From the NCBI GenBank assembly GCA_019279435.1, contig JAAALK010000085.1, positions 434,001 through 498,000 of the forward strand: a stretch of 64,000 nt of DNA. Reading direction: 5' to 3'. Below the pieces are notes generated by a model. The model saw nothing but the letters and a program-made list of their open reading frames with translations, had not been told where the DNA came from and made no database searches. Origin of the DNA: Zizania palustris. Its lineage: Eukaryota; Streptophyta; Magnoliopsida; Poales; Poaceae. Every line of letters begins with the position of its first letter. The first letter of the stretch is position 1. Positions 10,838 to 21,217 of this stretch are shown in pieces. A program made the translations under genes and the position numbers.

Positions 10838-13053
10838 TCTCTTAAAAAGTGATAACGCACGCCAATGTGTTTGGTTCTAGAATGCTGTACTGGGTTGTTT
10901 GCTAAACCAATTGCACTTGTATTATCGCAAAATAATGGAACACGTGAAAACTCCAACCTAAAGTCCCGCAAAGTAGAAACCATCCACAAAATCAATGCGC
11001 AAAAGCTAGCGGCAGCTACATATTTAGCCTCGGCTGTAGACTGTTTGCGTGAAGACCAACACACAAGAGATGAACCCAGAAAATGACACGTCCTAGAAGT
11101 GCTCTTACGATCAATACGACAACTAGCAAAGTCAGCGTCAGAAAAACCTCTCAAGCATAATGAAGATGATGCAGAGTACCAAATACCGAATTCAAGAGTA
11201 TGCTTGAGGTACCTTAGAATGCGCTTGACAGCTTGACGATATGAAGTCCTGGGAGAAGGCTGAAAACGAGCGCACAGACACACAACAAAGTGTATGTCCG
11301 GCCTCATAGCCGTCAAGTACAGAAGGTAGCCGATCACGCTGCGATACTCCTTCTAGTCCACTTCTTCTCCGTCTTCATTTGGATCAAGAGCAATAGAAGT
11401 ACCCATCGGGCTAGCAAGAGGTTTAGCGTCAGACATGTTAAAACATTTAAGCAAATCTCTAGTGTATTTTGTTTGATGGACAAATGTTCCTTGTTTGCTT
11501 TGTTTGATTTGCACACCCAGGAAGAAAGTCAGCTCGCCCATCATCGACATCTCGAATTACCTGCTCATTGATTCAGCAAACTCGGCAACAAGTGTATGTG
11601 ATGAACCACCAAAAATTATATCATTGACATATATCTAAATGAGTAAAAAGTCTTTGCCATGCATGAGAGTGAACAAAGTTTTGTCAACAGACCCCATCTT
11701 GTACCCGTGCTCAATCAAGAATGTCCTAAGGCGGTCGTACCAGACCCTCGGTGCTTGCTTGAGCACATATAGAGCTTTGTGAACTTTAAAGACTCTATGG
11801 GGGTAATCGGGATCCTCAAAGCCAGGATGCTGCTTGACATACACATCCTCTCCTATAAAACACTTCAGGAAAGTGCTTTTTACATCCATTTAAAAAAGTT
11901 TAAAGTCGCGCAAAGATGCAAAAGCTAGCAAGATCCTAATGGTCTCAAGACGAGCTACCGGTGCAAAAGTTTCTCCAAAATCAACACCCTCGACTTAAGA
12001 ATACCCTTGAGCCACTATCCTTACTTTGTTTCTCACTATCGCCCCATCCTTCCCCTGTTTGTTTTTCAAAATCCATTTTGTTCCAATGATGTGAATGTTA
12101 GGGGGTGGATCAACGAGAATCCAACCCTGATTTCTATCAAACTTTTCAAGTTCCTCATGCATGGTGTTGATCCAACTCGCATCAGACAAAGCATGACTAA
12201 CATCCAATAGTTCAAAATTTGCAACAAAAGTAGAATCGCCGAAATGAGCATGAGATCAGGTTACTCATTCATTTAGCTCACCGATGATCTGATCTGGGGG
12301 ATGTATTCTTTGAATACGAAGCAGTGCTTCTCTCTGCGACAGAATCTCCCCCTCAACTCTTGCCGAAGTTTTCTCCAAACTCTTAGAAGTAGAGTCTTCA
12401 GGTCCTCTTGTCGAAGTGGTCGACGCTTCTGGAGGTGCAGTAGAGGGAGAAAGTGGTACAACATTAGGATCTTCATCGTCTGAAGGATCTTCTTCCTCAA
12501 AAAGTGTTTCACTCATATCGTGCTCACTTGCAAATTCAAAGTTAGTGCTAACACATGGAGAAGTTTCATCAAAAGTTACATCAAAAGATTCAACTAAGGT
12601 GTTAGTTTCAAGATTGAAAACACGATAAGAGTGACCATGTAAAGAATAGCCCAAAAAGATCCCATCAGATGCGCGCGATTCAAATTTGTCCAAATTACCT
12701 CGCTTTACGATGAAGCAACGGCATCCAAACACTCTTAAGTGAGTGACCTTGGGCTTCCTTCCAAAGTGAAGTTCATAAGAAGTCACATTCAGCAAAGAGT
12801 GCAAAAAGATCATGTTAGAGATGTAGCATGATGTACTCATGGCTTCAGCCCAAAATTTTATAGGAGTCCTATGCTCATTCAGCATCGTCCTAGCCATCTC
12901 CACAAGTGTGCCTCTCAACCACACCATTTTGTTGAGGGACTATTGGTGTAGAAAACTAATGTTCAATTCAATGTTCAAGGCAAAATTATGCAAAAGAGCT
13001 ATTTTTGAACTCGGTGCCGTTGTCGCTTCGAATAGCTTTCATTGTACCAGGGA
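10837..13053 (-). pseudogene. pol: Sire-A pol, 3' half: integrase end, RT, RNase H
   Basis: Continues Sire-A integrase after the Tat-2 insertion. Order along the minus strand: the second catalytic Asp of integrase in I-R-S-D-N-G-T-E-F-K-N (about 13046-13000), the integrase C-terminal part with V-E-M-A-R-T-M-L-N-E-H-R-T-P (12900-12265), RT from 12207 (G-T-K-W-I-L-K-N-K) through M-D-V-K-S-T-F-L to the active site near 11610, and RNase H with S-G-F-S-D-A-D-F (about 11150) ending in F-H-F-L-R-D at 10837. Decay is advanced. The RT active site reads Y-V-N-D instead of Y-V-D-D. In-frame stops interrupt RT at three or more conserved Gln positions, and frameshifts follow. The acidic inter-domain linker is still open. 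Confidence 0.9.
13049..13053. repeat. Target site duplication of Tat-2, left copy (AGGGA)
   Basis: AGGGA directly precedes the 5' LTR at 13054 and recurs directly after the 3' LTR at 36041-36045. Joining the flanks makes Sire-A integrase continuous, which confirms insertion into Sire-A. Confidence 0.95.
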
Positions 13054-13634
13054 TGTTGGGGGAGATAATCATGATAGCAGTTGGAAGGACGAAGAGCGGT
13101 ACGGTCTGGAAGGGAGGCCATGTCCGGAAGGCCCGAAGCCTTGAGCCAAAGGTACCTGCGGGCCCCGAGGCAGGGTGGCCTAGGGGCCTCTGGGAGCCCC
13201 GAAGCATACAGAAGGGGCCCTCGGACAAAGCGCTTGGCAGGATGCCAAAGGCTAGCCTCCGGAAGGTGCGGAGGCTCCGGGACGCGGCCGAAGATCAGGA
13301 GATGACCTGGTCAAGGTGGTCCGGGGACAGGATCACGATCGTCTGCGCTGTGTCGGGCGATCGCTTCAGCGCCCGACACAGTTGATACGCTGTTAGAGCC
13401 ACACCTTCCTGTCTGTACTGCATGGCATCTATTTTTGTCTACATTGCAAGTCTGTGTCAGGCCGAGTAACTGTTGGGGGTTTTGGAGGCATTAGATCCTT
13501 CCAGGACGGGTCGCCCTATAAAGATGCCCGTCTCTAGTTGTAATAAACACATGATCCAAGAATACAGTCTGAGCTCTATGCACCATTACTTTCACCTTCC
13601 AAAAAACCTGTTAGCTCGATCTGTCGCCCCAACA
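13054..13634 (+). repeat. Tat-2 5' LTR (581 bp)
   Basis: Begins TGTTGGGG and ends CCCCAACA, a perfect 8-bp terminal inverted repeat. A TATA-like CCTATAAAGATG lies near 13511-13522 and a short R/U5 region follows. It aligns along its length with 35461-36040. Confidence 0.92.
13349..13380. repeat. Stem-loop in the Tat-2 5' LTR U3
   Basis: TGTGTCGGGCG and CGCCCGACACA form a perfect 11-bp stem around a 10-base loop. The 3' LTR keeps it at 35757-35788 with one stem change, in a region where the two LTRs otherwise differ. Confidence 0.8.
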
Positions 13635-13636
13635 GT

Positions 13637-13654
13637 TGGCACCATCCATGGGGA
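13637..13654 (+). other. Tat-2 primer binding site
   Basis: TGGCACCATCCATGGGGA starts two bases after the LTR end. It resembles the TGGCGCC-type PBS of many grass gypsy elements, not the initiator-Met PBS of the copia elements here. The exact tRNA is not assigned. Confidence 0.6.
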
Positions 13655-13699
13655 TCCTAGTTCGAGAAGCTAGCGTCCTCTGCATCCATCCATAGAGAC

Positions 13700-15160
13700 A
13701 TGTCGGATCAGAAGGGTGCGAGGACGGACCCTCTGTAGAGGTCAGCCCGCATCACCGGAGATGAGCCTACTTCTGTCACCGCTGCGAACCCTCCAGCCAT
13801 CGCATCCACCGAGACGCCTAGCATAGAGCCAAACCAGGCTCCTGGGGGATGCCGGAGGCTCGGGGTCCCGCTGGCTTCACGGAGCCAGCCTCTGTCAACC
13901 CCTCAGGGCTCCAAGAGGGGCCCTCCGGACTGACTACGTCTGCTCGCAAGACCCGGAGACTGCCTCCGGGGAAAGCGGAAGCCAAGCTGATGCCCTGGTA
14001 GCCGAGAATGCCAGATTGAAGGTGGAGCGGGCCCAATGACGCCGGGAAGCGTCACTTCGCCCTCCGGAGCCCTCCCAAGCACTGCGGGTTGCGGCCGTGG
14101 CCTTGGGCGATGACGAAGACCAAGTGGAGGAGGAAAACACGTCGTACGACGAGGAGTCTCCCCTGCACCCGACCTCCAGAGGGTGCGGTTCGACTCAAAT
14201 TTCCGTGCCGCCAAGCTCCCTAAATACTCTGGAGTCTCTGACCCTGGAGAGTTCTCCTGCTCATACGCTCTAGCAATAGAAGCGTGCGGGGGGGCGCGAC
14301 ACCATCGCCAAGTGCTTCCCTCTGGCCCTCGAAGGAATTGCGCTCCGGTGGTTCTGGTCGCTGCGGCCCGGGACCATCTGTTCGTGGGATCAATTGAAGA
14401 AAAAGTTCGTCAACAACATCCAGGGGACCTTCGTGGCCTCGATGTCGACCGGGAGCCTCTTTCAAGTGAAGCAGTAGCCCGGGGAGACGCTGCGACAGTA
14501 CTCTCAGCGCTTCGCGCACACCAAGGCCCAAATCAAGGGACTTTCGGCCTCCTCGGTCATCGACACCGCCCGAGAGGGCGTCACCCACCCGGGTCTCCTC
14601 GACAAGCTCCATCGGAAGCCGATCTCCTCGGCAGCTCAGCTCATGATGTACTTTGAAGAGTACACTCGGTCCGAGGAAGGTCAGCTACACCGACAGGTGA
14701 TGATTATCCCCGTCCAGGCTTCGAGCGCCAAGGTGTACGAGGCGTTTCCCGATCCCGACCGTGGGGTCCGTACCATTCCTGATCTTCGTCGCCAAGACTT
14801 CGGCCACCATGACTCCGATCACCGGGACTCCCGGCGAGGCTGGAAGCACCTTCGAGGGGAAGTCCTCAGCATCACCCCGAGGGGCCCCGCCAAGCACCCA
14901 AACACATCCGGCGGGGGGCGTCCCTCCAGAGCCAGGATTCCACTAAGGGCACTCCCCGGAGGAACAACTCTCTACTGCAGCGTCCACGGCGAGAACCGGA
15001 GCCACGAAACGGACTCCTGCCGAACCATCCTCGCCCTCCGGAATGACTACCTCGAGCGAAGCTCCGGCCATGGCTCCACCGACAAAGGAGCTCCTGACCC
15101 CCGCCCCGACGCTGTCCAGGTAGTCGGGCGCCGGGACGAACCAGAAGATCTAGGCCTAGT
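13700..15160 (+). pseudogene. gag: Tat-2 gag
   Basis: Capsid/nucleocapsid precursor. The likely start is the ATG at 13700 (M-S-D-Q-K-G-A-R). The N-terminal 150 residues are Pro/Ser-rich. A Retrotrans_gag-type domain is readable at about 14225-14640, with A-L-R-W-F-W-S-L and D-Q-L-K-K-K-F-V. A Cys/His knuckle of Tat type (Y-C-x2-H-G-x5-H-E-T-x2-C) lies near 14971-15020. Stops occur soon after the start and inside the gag domain (TAG near 14477), and the readable frame shifts, so no intact Gag is made. Confidence 0.75.
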
Positions 15161-17915
15161 TCTGGAACTCGGCAGGATCCAGGCCCCCAAGCTCGAGGAT
15201 GGAGTGGACCGAGGGAAGTGGGTGGTCCTTCCCATATCCAGAGGAAGAGTTCTAGGAGCCATGTCCAAGCGTCAGCGAAGGGACTACGTCCGGGAGGTCG
15301 AACATATCGGCACCTCAAGTCTCTCAGCGCTTCCCGAATGGTCCCACGTCCCCATCTCCTTCACCATCAAGGATGTCGCCGGCATCAAGTTCCCACACGC
15401 TGATCCCCCTGTCATATCGGCGGACATTGCGGGTGTCGAGGTATGTCGTATCCTGGTCGATGGCGGGAGTTCTGCTGACATCATCTTCGTGCAGGCTTTC
15501 GACCAACTGTGCCTTTCCCGGAAGCACCTGTTTCCGGCCTCCCGGCCGCTCTAGGGTTTCGCGGGGCCGCCACTCGACACGCTCGGCCAGATCGGGCTGG
15601 AGGTGACCTTCGGAGAATCCCCCCTTTGCCACAGCGAGGAGATTATCTTCGACGTCGTCGATGCTCCGTACGCCTACAATGGTATCTTCGGGAGGGGAAT
15701 GCTCAACCGCTTCGAAGCCATCGCCCACCACAACTACTTATGCCTCAAGATGCCAACTCCGGGAGGAGTTCTATCGATCCTGGGAGATCAGGCAGTAGCC
15801 CGCCGAGTCGAGTATGGCCACTTGGCCCCATTGGAGCCACGACAAGTCCACAGCATCCGCAGAAGCTCGGGAGAAGCCGGATTGCCATGCGCCGGAGACG
15901 CTCCTCCGAAGGGGCCCCCAGCCAAGCCACTCCCGGAGGAGGAGATCATCACGAAGATCCTGATCCAGAACAAGAAGGAGTGCCCGATCCGCTTTAGAGG
16001 CGGTATTGAGCCGAAGGTATCAGAGTAGCTCGAAGAAGTCATCCACAATAACCTGGACATCTTCGCGTGGTCTGACGAAGACATACCAGGCGTCGATCGC
16101 TCGATCATCGAGCATTCTCTGGCGGTCGACCCAAAGGCTCGCCCGATATGCCAGGGGCTTTGGAAGCTGTCCGTCGAATGAGCCGAGCTCGCCAAGACCG
16201 AGGTTGAGAAGTTGCTCCGGGTGGGGGTCATTCGGGAAGTGAGTCACACCGAGTGGTTGTCAAACCTAGTGTTTTTCCAGAAGAAAACATCTGGCAAATG
16301 GCACATGTGTATCGACTTTACTTCTCTGAATAAAGTTTGCCCTCGTGACCCCTACCCCATGCCTCGTATCGACCAGTTGGTTGATTCTACTGCTAGTTCC
16401 GAGCTCCTCGGCTTCCTTGATGCCTATTCAGGGTACCACTAGATTTGGTTGAAGCAGGAAGATCAAGCCAAAATGAGCTTCATTACCCCTTCGGGAGTAT
16501 TCTGCTATGTCCGGATTCCCTTCGGCCTCCGCAATGCTGGAGCCACTTTCTCAAGATTAATATCTAAGGCTCTAGGCCACCAGATCGGCCGCAATGTCAA
16601 AGCTTATATGGACGGCATCGTCACTAAAAGCACGGACAAGACTTGCCATAGCTCGGATATAGCCGAAACATTCAAAAGCCTCCGAAAGTGCGGGATCTAC
16701 CTTAACCCGGAGAAGTGTGTCTTCGGAGCTCGTGCGGGGAAGCTGCTCGGGTATCTGGTCTCTAGTTGGGGTATCGAGGCCTGTCCAACACAAGTCAGCG
16801 CACTACAGAACATGTCCCCCCCCTCAGAATTTGAAGCAGGCGCAGAAACTAGTCGTGCACCTCGCCGCTCTCAGTCGTTTCTTGGCAAGGTCGGCTGAGA
16901 GAAGCCTGCCCATATTCAAGGCATTGCGACGCTCTAGAGACTTCGAGTGGACCCCGGAGTGTCAAGACTTCTTCGACAAGATAAAAGAATACCTCATCGA
17001 TCTCGTGGCCCTCGCGACACCCCGGGCCAGCGATCCCCTTCTGGTTTACCTCGTCACCTCAAGCAGCACGACAAGCGCGGCCTTGATTCAAGAAGAAGAC
17101 ATTGGTGGGAAACTGGTGCAACAGCCCGTATACTTTGTGTCCAAAGCCTTCTCCGGAGCAAAAACTCGGTATTCCGAGCTTGAAAAGGTGGCGTATGCTC
17201 TCGTCATGGCGTCTCGGAAGCTTCGGCACTACTTTCTAGCCCACGACATAATTATACCAACCGCATATCCCCTGGGCAACATGTTCCGAAATAAGGATGG
17301 AACCGGGCGAATTGGGAAGTGGGCAGTGGAGCTCGCTCCGTTCAGAATCTCCTTTGTGGCTCGGACCACCATTAAGTCTCAGATCCTTGCTGATTTCATC
17401 GCTGAATGGACACATGCGGTTGGTCAAGCCAGTACCGAAGCAGGCGAAGGGGTGTGGACCATTTATTCAGATGGCGCCTACCAAGCTTCCGGGGCTAGCG
17501 CTAGGGCGGTGATCGTTTCTCCCTTCGGCCAGCAAGCTTTGTACTCCGTTCGGTTGAATTTCAAAGCTACAAACAACATTGCCGAATATGAAGGGGTGCT
17601 GCTGGGTCTTCGCAAGGCGCACGCGCTCAGAACCGCCCGTGTGGTTGTCAAGACTGATTCACAAGTTGTCGCCGGACACATAGACAAGAGTTTCCAGGCC
17701 CGGCACCCTAACCTTGCCGCCTACCTTGAGCCATTCGGAAATTCAAGGCATCTTTCAAAGGAATATATGTCCAGAGCATACCAAGAAGCGAGAACGGCTA
17801 AGATGACGCTCTCGCTAAAGCTGGCGCCGGTGGTCAAGCTCTACCGCCCGCTGCCTTCTTCGAAGAACTTGCCAGGCCATCGGCGTCTCTCTACGGAGAG
17901 GTACCCTCCCCCGCG
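15161..17915 (+). pseudogene. pol: Tat-2 pol: protease, RT, RNase H, archaeal-type RNase H
   Basis: The protease motif V-D-G-G-S-S-A-D-I-I-F is at about 15456-15488. RT runs from about 16030 to 16830, with V-I-R-E-V, W-H-M-C-I-D-F-T-S-L-N and the active site at 16605-16616, which reads Y-M-D-G, so the second catalytic Asp is lost. The gypsy RNase H follows (16830-17400). A second RNase H at about 17455-17760 has S-D-G-A, A-E-Y-E-G and K-T-D-S-Q, the extra domain typical of Tat. Breaks: stops at 15552, 16026, 16182 and 16441, and a frame change at a run of eight C (16816-16823). Two of the stops sit at conserved Gln codons. Confidence 0.88.
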
Positions 17916-18003
17916 CTGACGGGTACCCCGGCGCCCCCTCGGCCGCTGACGGGTACCCCGGCGCCCCCTCGGCCCCTGACGGGTACCCCGGCGCCCCCTC
18001 GGC
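17916..18003 (+). repeat. 30-bp in-frame tandem repeat in Tat-2 pol
   Basis: Three nearly identical 30-bp units (the last slightly short) lie between the second RNase H and integrase. In the pol frame each adds ten residues close to L-T-G-T-P-A-P-P-R-P. The near-perfect identity contrasts with the decayed surroundings. Confidence 0.9.
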
Positions 18004-19169
18004 TAGCTACAGTCCTTTGCACGGCCAATGGAGATTGGCGAGAGCCCATTCTACAAGCACTCAATGGCGATATGGATGACCGACCTAGTCTAGAGTAGGC
18101 GCGGCTTCAGCTTCACGCCAGGTCTTATCAAGTCATCGATGGCATCCTGTACAAATCGGGTGTATGCTCTTCGCTGCTTTGGTGCATCTCTCGCTTGGAT
18201 GGACTAATAATGCTTCGAGAAATCCATGAGGGCATGTGTGGTAGTCACTTAGCCCCTCGAGCGCTCGCCGGAAAGACCCTCCGACAAGGTGTGTATTGGC
18301 CCACAATCGTCGCCGACGCCGAGGATCTGGTGCGCACTTGCCAAGGGTGCCAATGGATGGGGCGACGAAGCCATAGGCCCCCGGTCAACCTACAACTCAT
18401 TGCGCCTCTGTGGCCTCTAGCTCGACGGGGGATGGACCTCATTGGACCGTTCCCGAGGGCAAGGGGAAACTTGCGCTTCGCCGTCGTCACCGTCGAATAC
18501 TTCTCTAAGTGGGTCGAGGCCGAACCATTGACTGCATTACCTCCCGAAGCGTCCAGAAATTCTTTTGGCAGAATATAGTCTGCCGCTTCAGAGTGCCCAA
18601 ACAGCTCACACTGGACAACGACACTCAGTTCGATGCTGGGTCCTTCAAGACATTCTGCGAAGAATTCAGAGTGCAGCTATGCTTTGCAGTGGTTTGGCAT
18701 CCCCAGTCAAATGGAGCTGTCGAGAGGGCTAATGGGCACATTCTATCAGGCCTCAACAAGCGCATCGTGGGTCTGGCCAAGGGATTATGGCCTGACGAGC
18801 TACCTAAGATCCTGTGGTCCATTCGGACCATTCCTTCTCGAGCTACCGGATTCGCCCATTCCGGCTTCTATTTGGCGATGAAGCAATGACGCCAACGGAG
18901 CTTCGGGCTGGTGCTCTGCAGGTCACAACTCCCGAGATCGATCAAGAGCACGCCGTCTCCCTCGACCATATGGAGGAATCAAGGCTCCGAGCCATCGCCA
19001 ACCTTTCACAGTACCAGAAGTAGACGAAGGCTTGGTATGACCCCAAGGTCAAGCGCAACGAGTTCCAGCCAGGGCACCTCGTCCTGCGCGCGGTGGACGC
19101 TCCGACGAAGCTGGGCAACAAATGGGAAGGCCCATACATTGTGACCGGCTCTAGGAGGCCAGGGTCCTA
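18004..19169 (+). pseudogene. pol: Tat-2 integrase, 5' part (interrupted by Sire-D)
   Basis: The HHCC zinc domain is at about 18225-18352 (H-E-G-M-C-G-S-H and C-Q-G-C). The catalytic core has G-M-D-L-I-G-P-F, T-L-D-N-D-T-Q-F and N-G-A-V-E-R-A-N, so all three D, D, E residues are readable, but in different frames: there is a shift near 18545, another near 18880, and TAG codons near 18095 and 19021. The C-terminal stretch W-Y-D-P-K-V-K and N-K-W-E-G-P-Y-I-V ends at the Sire-D insertion and resumes at 30463. Confidence 0.88.
19165..19169. repeat. Target site duplication of Sire-D, left copy (TCCTA)
   Basis: TCCTA precedes the 5' LTR and recurs at 30463-30467 after the 3' LTR. Joining the flanks restores the Tat-2 integrase C-terminal reading. 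Confidence 0.97.
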
Positions 19170-19285
19170 TGAGGAGCCATGCTGAATAGCGTGGGCCTCA
19201 TGGCTCTAGAAGTGATGAGTCATTGTCAACGATAGTCAACGAGGACTGAGGAAGAGAAGAGATCTGCTGTTTCATGGGCCGCGTG

Positions 19286-19489
19286 TGACTCAGGTACACG
19301 GGCGGCGAGCGACTGTCGGGCAGAGGAGGCTGCGAAGTCGGGCTGGCCCAATCCGGGTGCATGGGCCAGGAGCAGTAGAAGACCCACTAGGCTGTTGACC
19401 AGGACTGACTCAGGTACACGGGCGGTGAGCGATTGCCGGGCTGAGAGAGCTGCGGAGTCGGGCCGGCCCAATCCGGGTACCTGGTGCAA
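19286..19489. repeat. Duplicated U3 block in the Sire-D LTR
   Basis: Two diverged direct copies, 19286-19369 and 19406-19489, with period 120 bp. Both begin TGACTCAGGTACACGGGCGG and end near CCCAATCCGGGT. Sire-C has the same pair (about 52308-52390 and 52430-52508, minus strand), so the duplication predates the split of the two. A role as a repeated enhancer is inferred from position upstream of the TATA box. Confidence 0.8.
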
Positions 19490-19503
19490 AGCTGGTGGAG
19501 GCT

Positions 19504-19530
19504 TTGTCAGTTTCGGCGTAAAACTGACAA
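19504..19530 (+). promoter_or_regulatory. Conserved U3 hairpin, Sire-D 5' LTR
   Basis: TTGTCAGTTT, a 7-base spacer, then AAACTGACAA: a perfect 10-bp inverted repeat about 180 bp upstream of the TATA box. The flanking GCTTTGTC and part of the stem recur in the LTRs of Sire-A, Sire-B and Sire-C. The 3' LTR copy is at 28814-28840. Confidence 0.75.
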
Positions 19531-19710
19531 CCGTTGATTCTGTATCCGACTGTCCAGAAGAGTAGCTTCAGGATATGTCATCTGTTACTCTAGGCCCACA
19601 GTCAGTCAGTTGTGTCTGTAAAAATACCTAAGGGCAGTAGAGTCTTTTTCTGTATTTTTGAGTCTGTAAAACCCTAAGGGGCTGGTAGAATATTCCTAGT
19701 GTTGGGCTGC

Positions 19711-19719
19711 CTATAAATA
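19711..19719 (+). promoter_or_regulatory. TATA box of the Sire-D LTR
   Basis: CTATAAATA followed by GGACCCC, about 540 bp into the LTR. It is the only strong TATA in the U3; transcription would start near 19745. Confidence 0.75.
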
Positions 19720-20484
19720 GGACCCCAACCCCTAGGGTTTGGACTACCCTTTTGCTGAAATTGAATACCACTCTTTGGGTCACTCTTTTCCCCTGTCTTC
19801 TCTCTCCTGTGTGCGCCGCCAGGCCCTTGTGCTCCCCTGTTCTTGCATTATTTTATCTCAAATTTGTTGGATGCATTTAATCCTTGGTCTCTGGTGAATT
19901 TATTGCTTGCATCTTGTTCGGTTTGGAAGTTAATGCCTTGGGCACGAGCTGGTGATTTTATTCTTGAGGAGAAGCTTCTTCGGCTGGGTGTGTTCTTCAC
20001 GGTGGTAGTACTAGTTCTTGCTGTTGCAAGTAGTACTGCTTTACTGTAGCTACAGTGTTCGGCTGCAGCTTTTCACCTTCTATCGCCCAGCTTTTTGATC
20101 GAAGCAGACAGTCTCTTTTGCCTTTTTCCTGGTGTGTCTGCCGAAGCTCGGTTCTGTGCGAAGCCCCTCAACTCCGTGAGGCAAGCTCCGATCGAACCTT
20201 GTCAAAGGCTTCGCTCAGTTTTTCGAACTTCGGTTTCTGTGTCTGAGTTGCTAGCTTCGAAGTTCCCCTGTATCGAAATCATCGCATACTTCGAACTGGC
20301 ATACTCCGAATCTATCTGTTCGAAGTGCACACTTCATTAGGCTTCGAAGTGGGGTTCGAAGTTTCTGTCTGTTCTGACAGACTTCGCTTCTTTGTTCGAA
20401 GGTTGTCTGTTTGTGTGTTGTGTTCGAAGCTTTGTGTTCGAAGTTTCGTGTTCGAAGGTTTTGCTTCGAGGCTTTCGGTTCGAA

Positions 20485-20740
20485 GTGCGTTCGAAGTCCT
20501 GTCTTCGAAGTGCATACTCCGAAGCAGGCTCCGGCACTGTTTTACTTCGCTCCGAAGCTCGTGAGTCGAAGCTGTGTGCGAAGTCTTGTCTTCGAAGTGT
20601 ATACTTCGAAGCAAGCTCCGGCACAGTTTTACTTCGCTCCGAAGCTCTTGGTTCGAAGCTGTGTTCGAAGTCCTGTCTTCGAAGTACACACTTCGAACCA
20701 GGCTCCGGCACTGTTTTACTTCGCTTCGAAGTACACGTCG
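20485..20740. repeat. 87-bp tandem repeats with TTCGAA palindromes, Sire-D 5' LTR
   Basis: Three units (20485-20573, 20574-20660, 20661-20740), each with two or more CTTCGAAG-type palindromes and a shared GGCTCCGGCACTGTTTTAC-like spacer. Unit 2 holds the near-perfect palindrome at 20590-20611, built from two CTTCGAAG boxes around GTGTATA. Looser TTCGAA boxes extend over 20160-20760. The array repeats at 29795-30050 in the 3' LTR. Reading frames through it are repeat artefacts. Confidence 0.88.
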
Positions 20741-21154
20741 CTTCTTACTTCTTCGAACTAGGCTAGACAGTGACACCTTCGGCATTTAGGACAGACTCCG
20801 ACACCAACCTCCGAAGCAGACCTCGACGTGCGAAGGGGGCTTCGCCAAGACCCGAACAGGAGACAACTTTGGACAGTAACTTCTCTTTTCACTTTATACA
20901 TACTTAGATCTTATCATTGAGAAGTTTAGGCCTGTTATAATTTGTATATCTGCCTAGATTGCACTTCTTTAGTTTTACACTGTTTAATCATCAGATGCTT
21001 CTAGGTTAGAAACCTTTAGACTTAGGCCTTCTGTGTACTTTCTGCTGCATAGTTTTTTGAGGTGCGTTGGGTATTGGGAACAGGCCATAGATTCGAAAGA
21101 ATTTTTAAGGCGCCCATTCACCCCCCCTCTGGTCGCTACTTTCGGTCCTACAAG

Positions 21155-21166
21155 TGGTATCAGAGC
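21155..21166 (+). other. Sire-D primer binding site (initiator Met tRNA)
   Basis: TGGTATCAGAGC lies two bases after the LTR end. It is the standard plant copia PBS, complementary to the initiator methionine tRNA 3' end. Confidence 0.95.
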
Positions 21167-21217
21167 GAGGTTAGGTTTTTTCCATACCTTAACCGGTTCT
21201 AAACCCCAGTAGTGACT

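Larger units (their letters stand above)
19170..21152 (+). repeat. Sire-D 5' LTR (1983 bp)
   Basis: Starts TGAGGAGCC and ends GGTCCTACA. U3 runs to about 19740 (duplicated block, hairpin, TATA box). The remaining 1.4 kb would be transcribed R/U5 leader and holds the TTCGAA palindromes. It contains no real gene. Confidence 0.96.

Noticed and set aside
20312..20785. 157-residue frame and several others inside both Sire-D LTRs (also 29622-30095)
   Set aside because: They read through the TTCGAA tandem array in several phases and both strands with the same repeat pattern; no family similarity. Repeat artefacts.
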